The notes beneath the pieces are model-generated. The model was not told the origin of the DNA, made no database searches, and saw nothing but the letters and a program-made list of their open reading frames with translations. From assembly GCF_050632745.1 (NCBI RefSeq), contig NZ_JBODSD010000005.1, forward strand, positions 248,001-312,000: a stretch of DNA of 64,000 bases, given 5' to 3'. Both the position numbers and the translations under genes were made by a program. Numbering within the stretch: the first letter of the stretch is position 1; each line of letters starts with the position of its first letter. The stretch comes from Mumia sp050632745 (lineage in GTDB: Bacteria > Actinomycetota > Actinomycetes > Propionibacteriales > Nocardioidaceae). Below, piece by piece: positions 33,754 to 42,276 of this stretch.

Positions 33754-35145
33754 ATGAAGCGGTTGCGCACACCGAGACCCCGACTCGTCGCTACGACGGC
33801 ACCGACCCTGCGGACGGGGGTACGCCGCGGGCTCCTGCTCGCGGCCGCATCCGCGCTCGCCTGTCTCGGCGTCCAGGCCCCCGCCTCGGCGGCCGACGGC
33901 GACCCCGTGGTCTCCCGCGGGATCACGATCCCGACCTTCTACAACCCGCCCGCGACGCTGCCCGCCACGAACGGCGCCGTCATCCGCTCCGAGCCGCTGA
34001 AGCTCGGTCTGAGCCTGCCCGGGCTCGACGGTCCGCTCCCCGGCACGGCCACCCGCATGATGTACCGGTCGACCGACTCTCAGGGATCGCCGGTCGCAGT
34101 GACCGGCGCCTACATCGAGCCGTCGGCGCGGTGGAACGGCGGCGGGGCGCGGCCGCTCGTCGTGCTCGCCCCGGGGACGATGGGCCAGGGCGACCAGTGC
34201 GCGGCGTCGCTCGCCCTGGAGAACCCGCTCGCGCTCAACCTCACCGAGGGCACCGTCTCGGTCGGCTACGAGAACCTCGCGATCTACCGCCTCCTCGCCA
34301 AGGGCGTCGCGGTGGCAGTCACCGACTACGTGGGCCTCGGCGCCACGGACCGGCTGCACACCTACGTGAACCGGGTCGACGAGGGCCACGCCGTGCTCGA
34401 CGCCGTCCGGGCGGCCCGTACGCTGCCTGGCACGTCGCTCACCAGCTCCTCTCGCGTCGGCCTCTACGGCTACAGCCAGGGTGGCGGCGCCACGGCGTCG
34501 GCCGCCGAGCTCCAGCCGTCGTACGCGCCGGACGTGACCCTCGCCGGGGTCTACGCGGGCGCACCGCCGGCCGACCTCGTCAAGGTCCTCCCCGGCATCG
34601 ACGGCAGCGCGCTCGCGGCCGCGGCCGGGTGGACGGTCAACGGGCTCGCGCAGGCGGTGCCGTCGCTGCAGCCGATCATCGACAGCTACGTCAACGACGC
34701 CGGCCGGGCCGCGCTGGCCGACGTGTCCACGATGTGCGTGGGCGACGGCATCCTCGGCTACCCCTTCGCGAAGACCAAGAGCTGGACCAAGCAGGGCATC
34801 TCGCTCGGCGAGGTCGTCGCTCGTGAACCCGCGGTGAAGGCCGCCGTCGACGCGCAGCGCATCGGCAGGTCGAGGCCGGCGACCCCGGTCCGCGTGGCGA
34901 CCGGCGTGGCCGACGACACCGTCCCGCACGGTCAGGCCCGGCAGCTGGCGGTCGACTGGTGCGCCAAGGGCGCCAACGTCACGTACGAGCCGGTCTACCT
35001 CCCGAACCTGGGCGACAAGATCGTGCTCACGAACCACTTCCTCCCGCTGATCACCGACCAGGGATCCGCGCTCGCGTGGCTGACCGACCGTCTCGAGGGA
35101 AGCCGGGCATACTCCAACTGCTGGAAGCTGCCGATCCTGCCGTGA
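33754..35145 (+). CDS. secreted lipase (LIP family)
   Basis: A 463-residue exported protein. A twin-Arg-poor basic N terminus, a hydrophobic core and APASA give a Sec signal peptide cleaved near residue 46. The mature part matches the secretory lipase family: LVVLAPGTMGQGDQCA, DYVGLGATD, nucleophile elbow GYSQGGGAT (Ser at about 245), acid in GVADDTVP and His near TNHFLPL. It would hydrolyse lipid esters outside the cell. The ATG at 33754 has AGGAG 8 bases upstream; an in-frame GTG at 33745 is too close to it. Confidence 0.88.
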   Translation: MKRLRTPRPRLVATTAPTLRTGVRRGLLLAAASALACLGVQAPASAADGDPVVSRGITIPTFYNPPATLPATNGAVIRSEPLKLGLSLPGLDGPLPGTATRMMYRSTDSQGSPVAVTGAYIEPSARWNGGGARPLVVLAPGTMGQGDQCAASLALENPLALNLTEGTVSVGYENLAIYRLLAKGVAVAVTDYVGLGATDRLHTYVNRVDEGHAVLDAVRAARTLPGTSLTSSSRVGLYGYSQGGGATASAAELQPSYAPDVTLAGVYAGAPPADLVKVLPGIDGSALAAAAGWTVNGLAQAVPSLQPIIDSYVNDAGRAALADVSTMCVGDGILGYPFAKTKSWTKQGISLGEVVAREPAVKAAVDAQRIGRSRPATPVRVATGVADDTVPHGQARQLAVDWCAKGANVTYEPVYLPNLGDKIVLTNHFLPLITDQGSALAWLTDRLEGSRAYSNCWKLPILP

Positions 35146-35157
35146 CCCGCCGAGGCT

Positions 35158-35196
35158 GCGTCCCTGTGTGCGAACCCCCTTGGCGCACAGGGACGC
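35158..35196 (+). terminator. stem-loop terminator after the lipase gene
   Basis: A perfect 11-bp stem (GCGTCCCTGTG/CACAGGGACGC) encloses a 17-base loop that can pair further through GCG/CGC. It starts 12 bases after the lipase stop codon. There is no U tract. Confidence 0.7.
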
Positions 35197-35243
35197 GCCC
35201 CGGTGTCGCGGCCCGGCGGTCGTCCCCGTCGAAGGAGCCTGCG

Positions 35244-35597
35244 ATGTCCGCCACGTGGTCCGGTGTCACCGTCGACTGCCTCGACCCGCAGCGTCTCGCG
35301 CGGTTCTGGAGCGCGCTCCTCGGACGTGAGGAGGGTCCGACCGAGCCCGGCTGGGTCTACCTCGGCCGTCGCGGCGACACCGTCCCCCGTCTGGTCTTCC
35401 AGCCCGTCCCCGAGCCCAAGCGCGGCAAGACCCGCATCCATCTCGACGTGACGGTCGACGACATCGAGGCGGGCATCGCTAAGGTCCTCGCGCTCGGCGG
35501 CTCGAGCACCGGCGAGCAGCACGCGTACGACGAGGGCGTCGTGGTCGTCATGCGGGACCCCGAGGGCAACGAGTTCTGCCTCGCGCAGTACTTCTGA
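35244..35597 (+). CDS. VOC-family (glyoxalase-like) protein
   Basis: A 117-residue protein of the vicinal oxygen chelate fold. The sequence shows the first module (VTVDCLDPQRLARFWSALLG) and the second (HLDVTVDDIEAGIAKVLALGG, then MRDPEGNEFCLAQYF). The final Glu/Phe-Cys pattern is typical of actinobacterial glyoxalase-like domain proteins. It may bind a metal or an antibiotic or act as a small isomerase. GAAGGAG precedes the ATG. Confidence 0.8.
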   Translation: MSATWSGVTVDCLDPQRLARFWSALLGREEGPTEPGWVYLGRRGDTVPRLVFQPVPEPKRGKTRIHLDVTVDDIEAGIAKVLALGGSSTGEQHAYDEGVVVVMRDPEGNEFCLAQYF

Positions 35598-35653
35598 CGT
35601 CCTCCTCGTGCCGCCACCGCGCGGGGGCGCCGCTGCGGTGGCAGACTCGCGCC

Positions 35654-36565
35654 ATGACCACCGTCCTCGTCACCGGCGCCGGTGGTCCTGCCGGTGCGTC
35701 GCTCGGTCGCCAGCTCGTGGGCCGTACGCTCCAGGGTCGCCCGGTGGTGACGGTCGGTGTCGACCTGGACGTGCTCGCCGGCGCACCGTTCACGCACACC
35801 ACCACCGTCGCCGCGGCCGCCGACCCTGCGTACGCCCCTGCGATGCGTTCGGTCGTCGAGGCGTTCCGGCCGGACCTCGTGATCCCGACCGTCCAGGACG
35901 AGCTGCCTCAGGCCGCGGTCCTGGTCGACGTGCTCGCGGCGTCGGCCGCCCCCGGCGCGTCGGTCGTGGTCGCCGGTGCGCACGCCAGCGGTCTCGCGGC
36001 CGACAAGCTCCTCACGATGTGGACGCTCGCCGGCGCCGGCGTGCCGGTGCCGGTGCACGTGGCGGCCTCGGACCTCCCCGACGCGGCCGGGGCGCTCGCC
36101 TGGGCCGGCGGTCCCGTGGTGGTCAAGCCGCGCGTGTCCCGCGGCGGACGCGGGGTGACGGTCGTCGAGAAGCCCGAGGACCTCGACTGGACCGGGACCG
36201 ACGCCTCGTGGATCGTCCAGGGGTTCGTCGACGGCCCGGAGTACGCGCCCCAGGTCTACCGCTCACCCCGGACCGGTCGTACGACGGTCGTCGTGCTGGA
36301 GAAGACCGCGCTCAAGGAAGGACGGGTCGGCAACGCCGCCGACGCCGTACGACTCCCCGACGACGCCGTCCCCGACGTCCGAGCGGTCGCGGCCGCGACG
36401 GTCGAGGCCCTCGACCTCGTCGGGCCGGTGGACATGGACGTCCGTCGTGACGCGAGCGGCGCGCCGTACGTGCTCGAGGTGAACGGTCGCTTCGGCGCGC
36501 TGTCCGCCCACGCCCCCGAGCTGCTCGACCTCGTCCTCGACGAGTGGCTCCCCCCGTCGCCGTGA
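35654..36565 (+). CDS. ATP-grasp ligase
   Basis: A 303-residue ATP-grasp enzyme. The N-terminal Rossmann-like part begins TVLVTGAGGPAG, as in carbamoyl-phosphate synthase-like ATP-grasp proteins. ATP-binding elements are VVVKPRVSRGGRGV and WIVQGFVDGPEY, and the metal-binding end is YVLEVNGRFG. Such enzymes form an amide, thioester or carboxylate-amine bond through an acyl phosphate. It is the first gene of a polysaccharide-like cluster and overlaps the glycosyltransferase start by 4 bases (GTGA). CAGACT lies six bases before the ATG, giving a leaderless mRNA. It may attach an amino acid or acyl group to a sugar, but that is speculative. Confidence 0.8.
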   Translation: MTTVLVTGAGGPAGASLGRQLVGRTLQGRPVVTVGVDLDVLAGAPFTHTTTVAAAADPAYAPAMRSVVEAFRPDLVIPTVQDELPQAAVLVDVLAASAAPGASVVVAGAHASGLAADKLLTMWTLAGAGVPVPVHVAASDLPDAAGALAWAGGPVVVKPRVSRGGRGVTVVEKPEDLDWTGTDASWIVQGFVDGPEYAPQVYRSPRTGRTTVVVLEKTALKEGRVGNAADAVRLPDDAVPDVRAVAAATVEALDLVGPVDMDVRRDASGAPYVLEVNGRFGALSAHAPELLDLVLDEWLPPSP

Positions 36566-37839
36566 TCGCCCTGCTCGGAGCGCTCGCGACGGTCGTGAGC
36601 ATCACCGTGCTCGTCGCCGGGCTCGTCCGGCTCATCTTCGTGCCGTTCTCGCTCGTGTTCGAGGCGCGCCACCACCGGCCCGACGACGCGCGACCGGTCG
36701 ACGTCGGCACCGTCTTCACCGAGCCGCCGTTCGTGAGCGTGATCGTGCCCGCCTACAACGAGGGCGTCGTGATCGCGAACTGCCTGCGCTCGATCGCGAA
36801 CAGCGCGTACGACCGGTACGAGGTGATCTGCGTCGACGACGGGTCGACCGACGACACCTACGCGATCGCACGGTCGGTCGCCGACGAGCTCGCGCAGGTC
36901 ACCGCGCTCACCCAGCCGAACAGCGGCAAAGGTGCCGCCCTCAACACCGGGATCGCGCACGCGCGCGGCTCGGTGCTGCTGCTCGTCGATGCCGACGGGC
37001 TCTTCCAGCCGCACACGATCACCCGCATGCTGCACGCGTTCCGAGACGACGACATCGGGGCGGTCTGCGGCAACGACCGACCGGTGAACCTCGACCGCAC
37101 CCAGACGAAGTTCCTCGCGCTGATCAGCCACCTCGGGACCGGGCTCATGCGCCGCGCCATGCACGAGCTGCGGTGCCTGCCGATCGTCTCGGGCAACATC
37201 GGGGCGTTCCGCCGGAACGTGCTCGACGCGGTCGGACCGGTGCGCGAGGACACGGTCGGCGAGGACCTCGAGCTCACGTGGCGGGTGTACGGGGCCGGCT
37301 ACCGGGTCGCGTTCGCCCCCCACGCGCTGCTCTACGCCGAGTCTCCGTCGACCCCGCGTGCACTCTGGCGGCAGCGGGTGCGGTGGGCGCGCGGGCTCCT
37401 CCAGGTGACGCGGCGACACCGGCGCATGGTCGGCAACCTTCGGTACGGGACCTTCGGGGCGTTCCTCGTGTTCAACACGGTGACCCAGATCCTGGTCCCG
37501 TTCCTCCAGGTGGCCGCGGTGGTTGTGATCGCCGCGCTGGCGGTGCTCGGCGACGTCCCGGCGATCCCCCGTGACCTGTGGACGCTCCTGGTCCTGCTCG
37601 GGGTCCCGGTCTCGGTCCTGCTGCTCCTCGTCGCGGTCGCACTGGACCGGGCGCCTCGCGACCTCCGGTACGGCTGGACGCTGCCCGCATGGCCGGTGTA
37701 CTCGGCACTGATGAGCCTGGTGATGGTGCGCGCCGTCTGGCTGGAGCTGAAGGGAGCAGAGAACCGATGGAACAAGCTGGACCGCACCGGGACGGTGTCG
37801 GTGGACGGCCTCGTCGACGGTCGTGGGACGTCGTCCTGA
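36562..37839 (+). CDS. membrane glycosyltransferase family 2, PgaC/hyaluronan synthase-like
   Basis: A 425-residue processive-type GT2 enzyme. One helix lies at the N terminus (about 1-28). The catalytic domain carries SVIVPAYNEG, VDDGSTDDT, the DxD motif LVDADGLF, the base motif VGEDLELTWR and the QRVRWARG motif of processive beta-glycosyltransferases. Two or three helices follow at the C terminus. It resembles poly-beta-1,6-GlcNAc synthase. The GTG at 36562 overlaps the ATP-grasp stop; an in-frame GTG at 36544 is possible. Product: probably a cell-surface amino-sugar polymer, by inference. Confidence 0.85.
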   Translation: MIALLGALATVVSITVLVAGLVRLIFVPFSLVFEARHHRPDDARPVDVGTVFTEPPFVSVIVPAYNEGVVIANCLRSIANSAYDRYEVICVDDGSTDDTYAIARSVADELAQVTALTQPNSGKGAALNTGIAHARGSVLLLVDADGLFQPHTITRMLHAFRDDDIGAVCGNDRPVNLDRTQTKFLALISHLGTGLMRRAMHELRCLPIVSGNIGAFRRNVLDAVGPVREDTVGEDLELTWRVYGAGYRVAFAPHALLYAESPSTPRALWRQRVRWARGLLQVTRRHRRMVGNLRYGTFGAFLVFNTVTQILVPFLQVAAVVVIAALAVLGDVPAIPRDLWTLLVLLGVPVSVLLLLVAVALDRAPRDLRYGWTLPAWPVYSALMSLVMVRAVWLELKGAENRWNKLDRTGTVSVDGLVDGRGTSS

Positions 37840-39035
37840 CGACGCTGCTCGTGATCGGCACGGTCGTCGGCGTCGCGCTGTTCGTCGTACGCCCGTGGTC
37901 GGACGACGACGAACCGTTGCCGTCGCTGCGCCCGGGCACCTCGCCCGACCAGGTCCGCTCGCTCAGCATCGACTTCGGCATCGTCACCGACCCCGAGACC
38001 GACTGGGGCGCCGTCTCCCGGAACCTCGCCGCCGCGCACGCGACGACGGTGAACCTGAACGCGGGGCGGGTGGAGTTCACCGCGTTCGACTGGCCCGAAC
38101 ACCCTGAGGCGGCCGCGGACGAGGGCGTGGACCACCTGGCCGCAGCCGTGCGGACCCTGCACGAGTCGCCGGACGGAGACCCTCGCCAGGTGAACCTCAT
38201 CGTCGACGCGTTCGTCCCCCGCTGGATCGAGGAGGACCCCTCGATCGCGGGGGTCGCCGCGGACGGGACGCGCTCGGAGTACACCGCGTCGGCCACCCAG
38301 CTCGCCGAGGGCGAGGTCGGCGACCGCCTGGTCGCGTACGTCGAAGCCCTCGGCGAACGCTACGACCCGACGGCCATCGAGGTCACCGAGCTGTTCCTCA
38401 ACGACTACAGCTTCGGGGACGACGACCTCGCGCTCTTCCGGGAGATGACCGGCGCGGACGACTGGCCGCGGACGAGCACCGGCGCCATCGACACCACAGC
38501 ACCCGAGATCGGGCAGTGGCGGTCGGAGGTGGTGGCGGGGCTCCTGAACCGCATGCGCGCCGCCCTCGACGGGGTGGACGGCGACGGCGGCGAGATCGGG
38601 CTGGTCCTGGACGTGCGGGTGGACTGGGAGGATCCCGCCGCCGGGCAGCCGGGGAGCGGTCAGGACTACCAGGTCCTGCTCGACTCCGTCCGCGACCTGC
38701 GTCTGCAGCTGTGGGCCTACGTCGGGCGACCGGTACGCCCCGCCACCGACGTCGAGCGGCTGACCGCCGCCCTGCGCGACGCCGGGTACGACATGGCGCG
38801 GTTCGTGATCTCGGTCGGCCTGTGGGGCGACGGCCCGGCCGACGACGCGGGCACGATCTCGCCGGCCGCCCTCGACGGCGCGGTGCGCAGCGCCGCGACG
38901 AACGGGATCACCGACGTCAACGTCACGCCGTACTCGTTGATGACCGACGCCCACTGGGAAGTCCTGCGGACCGCGTGGTCCGACGCCGCGCCTACCTCGA
39001 CGTCTCCTGCGGAGTCTCCCCCGGCCTCGGACTGA
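37767..39035 (+). CDS. membrane-anchored glycoside hydrolase-like protein
   Basis: A 422-residue protein. A basic N terminus is followed by one transmembrane helix (about 20-41), and the rest should face outside. The body looks like a TIM-barrel hydrolase-like domain, starting SIDFGIVTDPETDW. It contains TELFLNDYSFGDDDL and LDVRVDWEDP as possible acid-bearing strands. It may be related to the PgaB C-terminal glycosidase domain or similar predicted glycosyl hydrolases; this is tentative. It overlaps the glycosyltransferase gene by 73 bases and the convergent kinase gene by 44 bases. No deacetylase domain is present in it. Confidence 0.6.
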   Translation: MEQAGPHRDGVGGRPRRRSWDVVLTTLLVIGTVVGVALFVVRPWSDDDEPLPSLRPGTSPDQVRSLSIDFGIVTDPETDWGAVSRNLAAAHATTVNLNAGRVEFTAFDWPEHPEAAADEGVDHLAAAVRTLHESPDGDPRQVNLIVDAFVPRWIEEDPSIAGVAADGTRSEYTASATQLAEGEVGDRLVAYVEALGERYDPTAIEVTELFLNDYSFGDDDLALFREMTGADDWPRTSTGAIDTTAPEIGQWRSEVVAGLLNRMRAALDGVDGDGGEIGLVLDVRVDWEDPAAGQPGSGQDYQVLLDSVRDLRLQLWAYVGRPVRPATDVERLTAALRDAGYDMARFVISVGLWGDGPADDAGTISPAALDGAVRSAATNGITDVNVTPYSLMTDAHWEVLRTAWSDAAPTSTSPAESPPASD

Positions 39036-40731
39036 CGTCGCCCGGCGGCTCCACGTCGGGGAGCTCCACCGTGACCGTGGTGCCCTCGCCCGGGGCGCTG
39101 CGCATCCGCAGCGTGCCGCCGTGCGCGGTCACGATCGCGTCGACGATCGACAGGCCGAGTCCGAGGCCGCGGACCCGCTGACGCTGCGCGGTGCGAGAGC
39201 GGAAGAACCGCTGGGTGACCCGTGCCAGCTCGTCGTCGGTCATCCCGACACCGTCGTCGGCGACCACGAGCGCCGCGCCGCGCCGCTCTCCCGTCGCCGT
39301 GGGGCGCACCGAGACGCGGACCGATCCGCCGCGTGAGGAGAACTTCACCGCGTTCGCGGTGAGGTTCTCGACGACCTGGCCCAGGCGCTCGGCGTCCGAC
39401 ACCAGCGGGACCGGCTCCGCCGCCTCGACCGACACGGTCACCCCGGCTGCCGCAGCGGTGGGGGCCAGGTTCGCGACCGAGCGGCGGACGGTCTCCGCGG
39501 CGTCGAGCGGACGCGCGTCGAGCGTGAACGTCCCCGCCGCCACCTGCACGCTGAGCAGCAGGTCCTCGACCAGGCGCAGCAGCCGTCGGCCGTTGCGCTC
39601 GACCACGTCGAGCGAGCGCGTCTGCTCCGGCGTGAGCGCGCCCTCGTCGGAGCGCAGCAGCTCGACGTAGCCCATGATCGAGGCGAGCGGGGTCCGCAGC
39701 TCGTGGCTCACGAGCCCCACGAACTCGTCTTGGAGCCGCTCGGCCTCCCGCTGCTGCGTCAGGTCCGTCGCGACCACGAGGTAGCCGCTCGACGCGTCGT
39801 CCTCGAGCCGGGACCGGCGCGTGACGGTGACGTCGGCCGGCATCGTCGTGCCGTCCGGGCGCACGAGCGTCCACTCGTGGCGGTCCGGCAGGCCGGAGGC
39901 AGCCTCACCGACGAAGGCCCGGAGCAGGTCGTCCGGGCCGCTCGCCGGACCGCGGGCCGCGGCCGCGCGCCGCAGCTCCTCGGCGTCGACGAAGCTGGTG
40001 ACGAGCGTCCCGTCCACCGTCGCGCCGCTGCAGCCCAGGAGCGTCCGGGTCCCGGGGCTGTGGACCACGATCCGCCCGTGCTCGTCGGTCGCCAGGACGA
40101 GCTGCTCGGTCGCGGCGTCGATCACGCTCGCCAGCAGGTCGCGCGACTGCTCGACGCGTCCGGAGAGCCTCTCGAGGGCGGCGGTCTGGTCACGCAGCCG
40201 GCGTGTGACGGCGGAGGTACCGGCCCCGACGAGGAACGCGCACACGGTGACCACGAGCGCACGGACCTCCGGCGTCGGCGCACCGACGGTCCGGGCGGGC
40301 ACCACGACCGGGATGAGCGTCACGACGCCGGACCCGATCGTGCCGAGGGCGACGCCCAGGTAGCCCGGATGCAGCGCGAGGTTGACCACCGGGAGGAACA
40401 GCATGCTGGAGAAGAAGCTCGTGTTGTGGCCGAACCCGTACGAGAACGCGCCGACCGCGACGATCTGCGCGAGCGGGAGCGCGTACTGCCACCGCCGGGG
40501 CCAGCGGTCCCAGTCACCGAGGACGGCCACCAGCTGGACGACGACGGTGATGCTCACGGAGAGGACCGCCGCGTCAGGGTGCTCGACGGGCTCCTGGGCG
40601 AGCTCCAGCACCAGGACCATGACGAACACGAACGTGAACGGCAGCTCGCGCAGGCCGACGGCCTCGGGGTCGAACTGGCTGCCGAAGAACCGTCCGAGCC
40701 GCGCTCGGACCGTCGTCGGCGGCGCCGTCAC
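38992..40731 (-). CDS. membrane sensor histidine kinase with PAS domain
   Basis: A 579-residue kinase. Six predicted transmembrane helices fill residues 25-175 with short loops, so the sensor is probably within the membrane. A short linker leads to a PAS domain at about 195-320. The H-box is SHELRTPL with phospho-acceptor His343. The ATPase domain has the N-box VENLTANAVKFSS and the G-boxes DDGVGM and GLGLGL. The GTG start at 40731 overlaps the stop of the preceding response regulator gene, so the two are an operon and a cognate pair. The signal is unknown. Confidence 0.9.
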   Translation of the reverse strand: MTAPPTTVRARLGRFFGSQFDPEAVGLRELPFTFVFVMVLVLELAQEPVEHPDAAVLSVSITVVVQLVAVLGDWDRWPRRWQYALPLAQIVAVGAFSYGFGHNTSFFSSMLFLPVVNLALHPGYLGVALGTIGSGVVTLIPVVVPARTVGAPTPEVRALVVTVCAFLVGAGTSAVTRRLRDQTAALERLSGRVEQSRDLLASVIDAATEQLVLATDEHGRIVVHSPGTRTLLGCSGATVDGTLVTSFVDAEELRRAAAARGPASGPDDLLRAFVGEAASGLPDRHEWTLVRPDGTTMPADVTVTRRSRLEDDASSGYLVVATDLTQQREAERLQDEFVGLVSHELRTPLASIMGYVELLRSDEGALTPEQTRSLDVVERNGRRLLRLVEDLLLSVQVAAGTFTLDARPLDAAETVRRSVANLAPTAAAAGVTVSVEAAEPVPLVSDAERLGQVVENLTANAVKFSSRGGSVRVSVRPTATGERRGAALVVADDGVGMTDDELARVTQRFFRSRTAQRQRVRGLGLGLSIVDAIVTAHGGTLRMRSAPGEGTTVTVELPDVEPPGDVSPRPGETPQETSR

Positions 40732-41774
40732 GCGTGCTCCTCCGCGACCTCGAGCATCGGCTCGGGCACGCCGACGAGCTCGGCGGCGCGGATGGTCTCG
40801 AGGGGCTCCACCTCGCGCGCCGGGCTGAAGCGCGACCAGTAGCGTGCGGTCGCGCGCACGAGGTCCGGCTGCATGTAGTCGCGGTGCTGCTGAGACGCGT
40901 ACGCCGCGAGCATCCGCAGCTTGGTCTCGACGAAGCCCCCGACGTCGATGAAGCGGTTCGGCCGGAACTCGACCGTGCACGACGGGCTCTGGAAGCACCA
41001 GAGCCCCGCGACCGAACGAGCCGCGACCTGCACCGCCTCGTGCACGGCACGGTGGTCCTGGTGCCGGTCGTGCGCACTGTGGGTGTAGACGCGGTCAGGT
41101 CGCACCTCACCGACGACCTCCTCGATCGCCGTGATGACGCCAGCCGCCGGGTCGAGGACCGTGTCCGCGAAGTCGAGGTGCACGAGCCGGGCGCCGATCA
41201 CCGCCGCGGCCGCGAGCGCCTCCTCGTGACGCGCAGCGACCTCGCCCCCGACCGCTCCCCGGGACAGCGTGAGGATCACGACCCGGTCGCCGGCTGCCGC
41301 GTGCGCGGCGAGGGTGGCACCGATCCCGATCTCGACGTCGTCAGGATGAGCGCCGACCGCGAGCACGACCGAGCGGCCACGGGCGCGCCTCCGCCGGGCC
41401 GCCTCGGCGAGCTCCTCGACCCGCCGCGCCAGGTCGGTGGGCGCGACGGGCTTCACCAGGAACTCGTCCGCGTCCCGGCGCAGGGCCTCGACGGCGTACG
41501 AGACCACGCCGTGCGCGGTGAGGATGATGACGGGCACCCCCGGTGCCAGCTCCCGCACCTGAGGGAGGATGTCGAGGCCCGACCTGCCCGGGAGCTCGAT
41601 GTCGCTGACGATCGCGTCGAACCGCTGACCCGTGAGCACGTCCAGCGCCTGCTCCGCGGTGAAGGTGACGACGACCTCCATCCCCGCGAACCGCTCGAGC
41701 GCGATCCTGGCGAACTCGGCCGCATCGGGGTCGTCCTCGATCACCAACGCCCGGAGCCGGCTCTGCTCCTCCAC
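40728..41774 (-). CDS. response regulator receiver fused to PIG-L/LmbE deacetylase
   Basis: A 348-residue two-domain protein. Residues 1-120 are a complete receiver domain: acidic pair Asp14/Asp15, phospho-acceptor Asp58 (VSDIELPG), Thr86 and Lys108 (LVKPVAP). After a helical linker rich in Arg, residues 135-330 are a PIG-L/LmbE N-deacetylase. Its zinc motif is HPDD at 143-146, and a second motif lies at HDRHQDH (235-241). No DNA-binding domain is present. The enzyme family removes acetyl groups from GlcNAc-type amino sugars using zinc. Phosphorylation by the adjacent kinase would therefore switch enzyme activity rather than transcription. There is no export signal, so it should act on a cytoplasmic precursor. 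Confidence 0.9.
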   Translation of the reverse strand: MEEQSRLRALVIEDDPDAAEFARIALERFAGMEVVVTFTAEQALDVLTGQRFDAIVSDIELPGRSGLDILPQVRELAPGVPVIILTAHGVVSYAVEALRRDADEFLVKPVAPTDLARRVEELAEAARRRRARGRSVVLAVGAHPDDVEIGIGATLAAHAAAGDRVVILTLSRGAVGGEVAARHEEALAAAAVIGARLVHLDFADTVLDPAAGVITAIEEVVGEVRPDRVYTHSAHDRHQDHRAVHEAVQVAARSVAGLWCFQSPSCTVEFRPNRFIDVGGFVETKLRMLAAYASQQHRDYMQPDLVRATARYWSRFSPAREVEPLETIRAAELVGVPEPMLEVAEEHA

Positions 41775-41809
41775 TCAACTCCCCCTGTACGGACTCGGTT
41801 GGCAGCAAC

Positions 41810-42247
41810 CTATCCCTGCCCGGGGGGACCGGCGAGACGGACGACACGGGGTCGGTCGTCCGAGAAGGAGTGGTGCTCGTGCGCGATGCGCCACCGACCG
41901 TCGTCGCGGCGCAGGCCGATCGTCAGCCGGAGCCGCTGGTCAGGGTGGTCGTCGTCCCCGTCCCGGGAGCGGCAGACGACCAGCCCGTGGGCGAACGCGA
42001 CGTCGTCGCCGGCGACCACGTCCAAGGACTCGAGGACGAACTGGCCGTCGGCCCGCTGCCACGCGAGGAAGTCGGGCCACGAGTCCCGGTACTCCTGCAT
42101 TCCGCGGTTGCCCTGGTACGGCGGAGGGACGTCGTACATCACGATGTCGTCGGTGTGGTCGGCGAGCACCGCGTCGAGGTCTGTGCCGCGGTCGACGGCG
42201 TCGATCCAGCGTGTGACGAGCGAGCGGACGTCGGATACGTGGTCCAT
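41810..42247 (-). CDS. SnoaL/NTF2-like protein
   Basis: A 145-residue NTF2-fold protein. It has a leading helix (VRSLVTRWIDAVDRGTDLD) and then the catalytic-cleft strand ADHTDDIVMYDVPPPYQG. The end is DGRWRIAHEHHSF, common to the SnoaL-like 'DUF4440' group. The frame is open further upstream, but the ATG at 42247 has GGAGG at the right distance. It is divergent from an ECF sigma factor that carries its own SnoaL-like C-terminal domain. Confidence 0.8.
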   Translation of the reverse strand: MDHVSDVRSLVTRWIDAVDRGTDLDAVLADHTDDIVMYDVPPPYQGNRGMQEYRDSWPDFLAWQRADGQFVLESLDVVAGDDVAFAHGLVVCRSRDGDDDHPDQRLRLTIGLRRDDGRWRIAHEHHSFSDDRPRVVRLAGPPGQG

Positions 42248-42276
42248 GGGAGCCTCCGGTCTGAGAGTGTGCTGAC

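Noticed and set aside
42256..42275. GAGAGTGTGCT-like sequence resembling the 22-kb TetR operator
   Set aside because: It lacks the second half of the palindrome (no TCTCA arm), so it does not match the motif.
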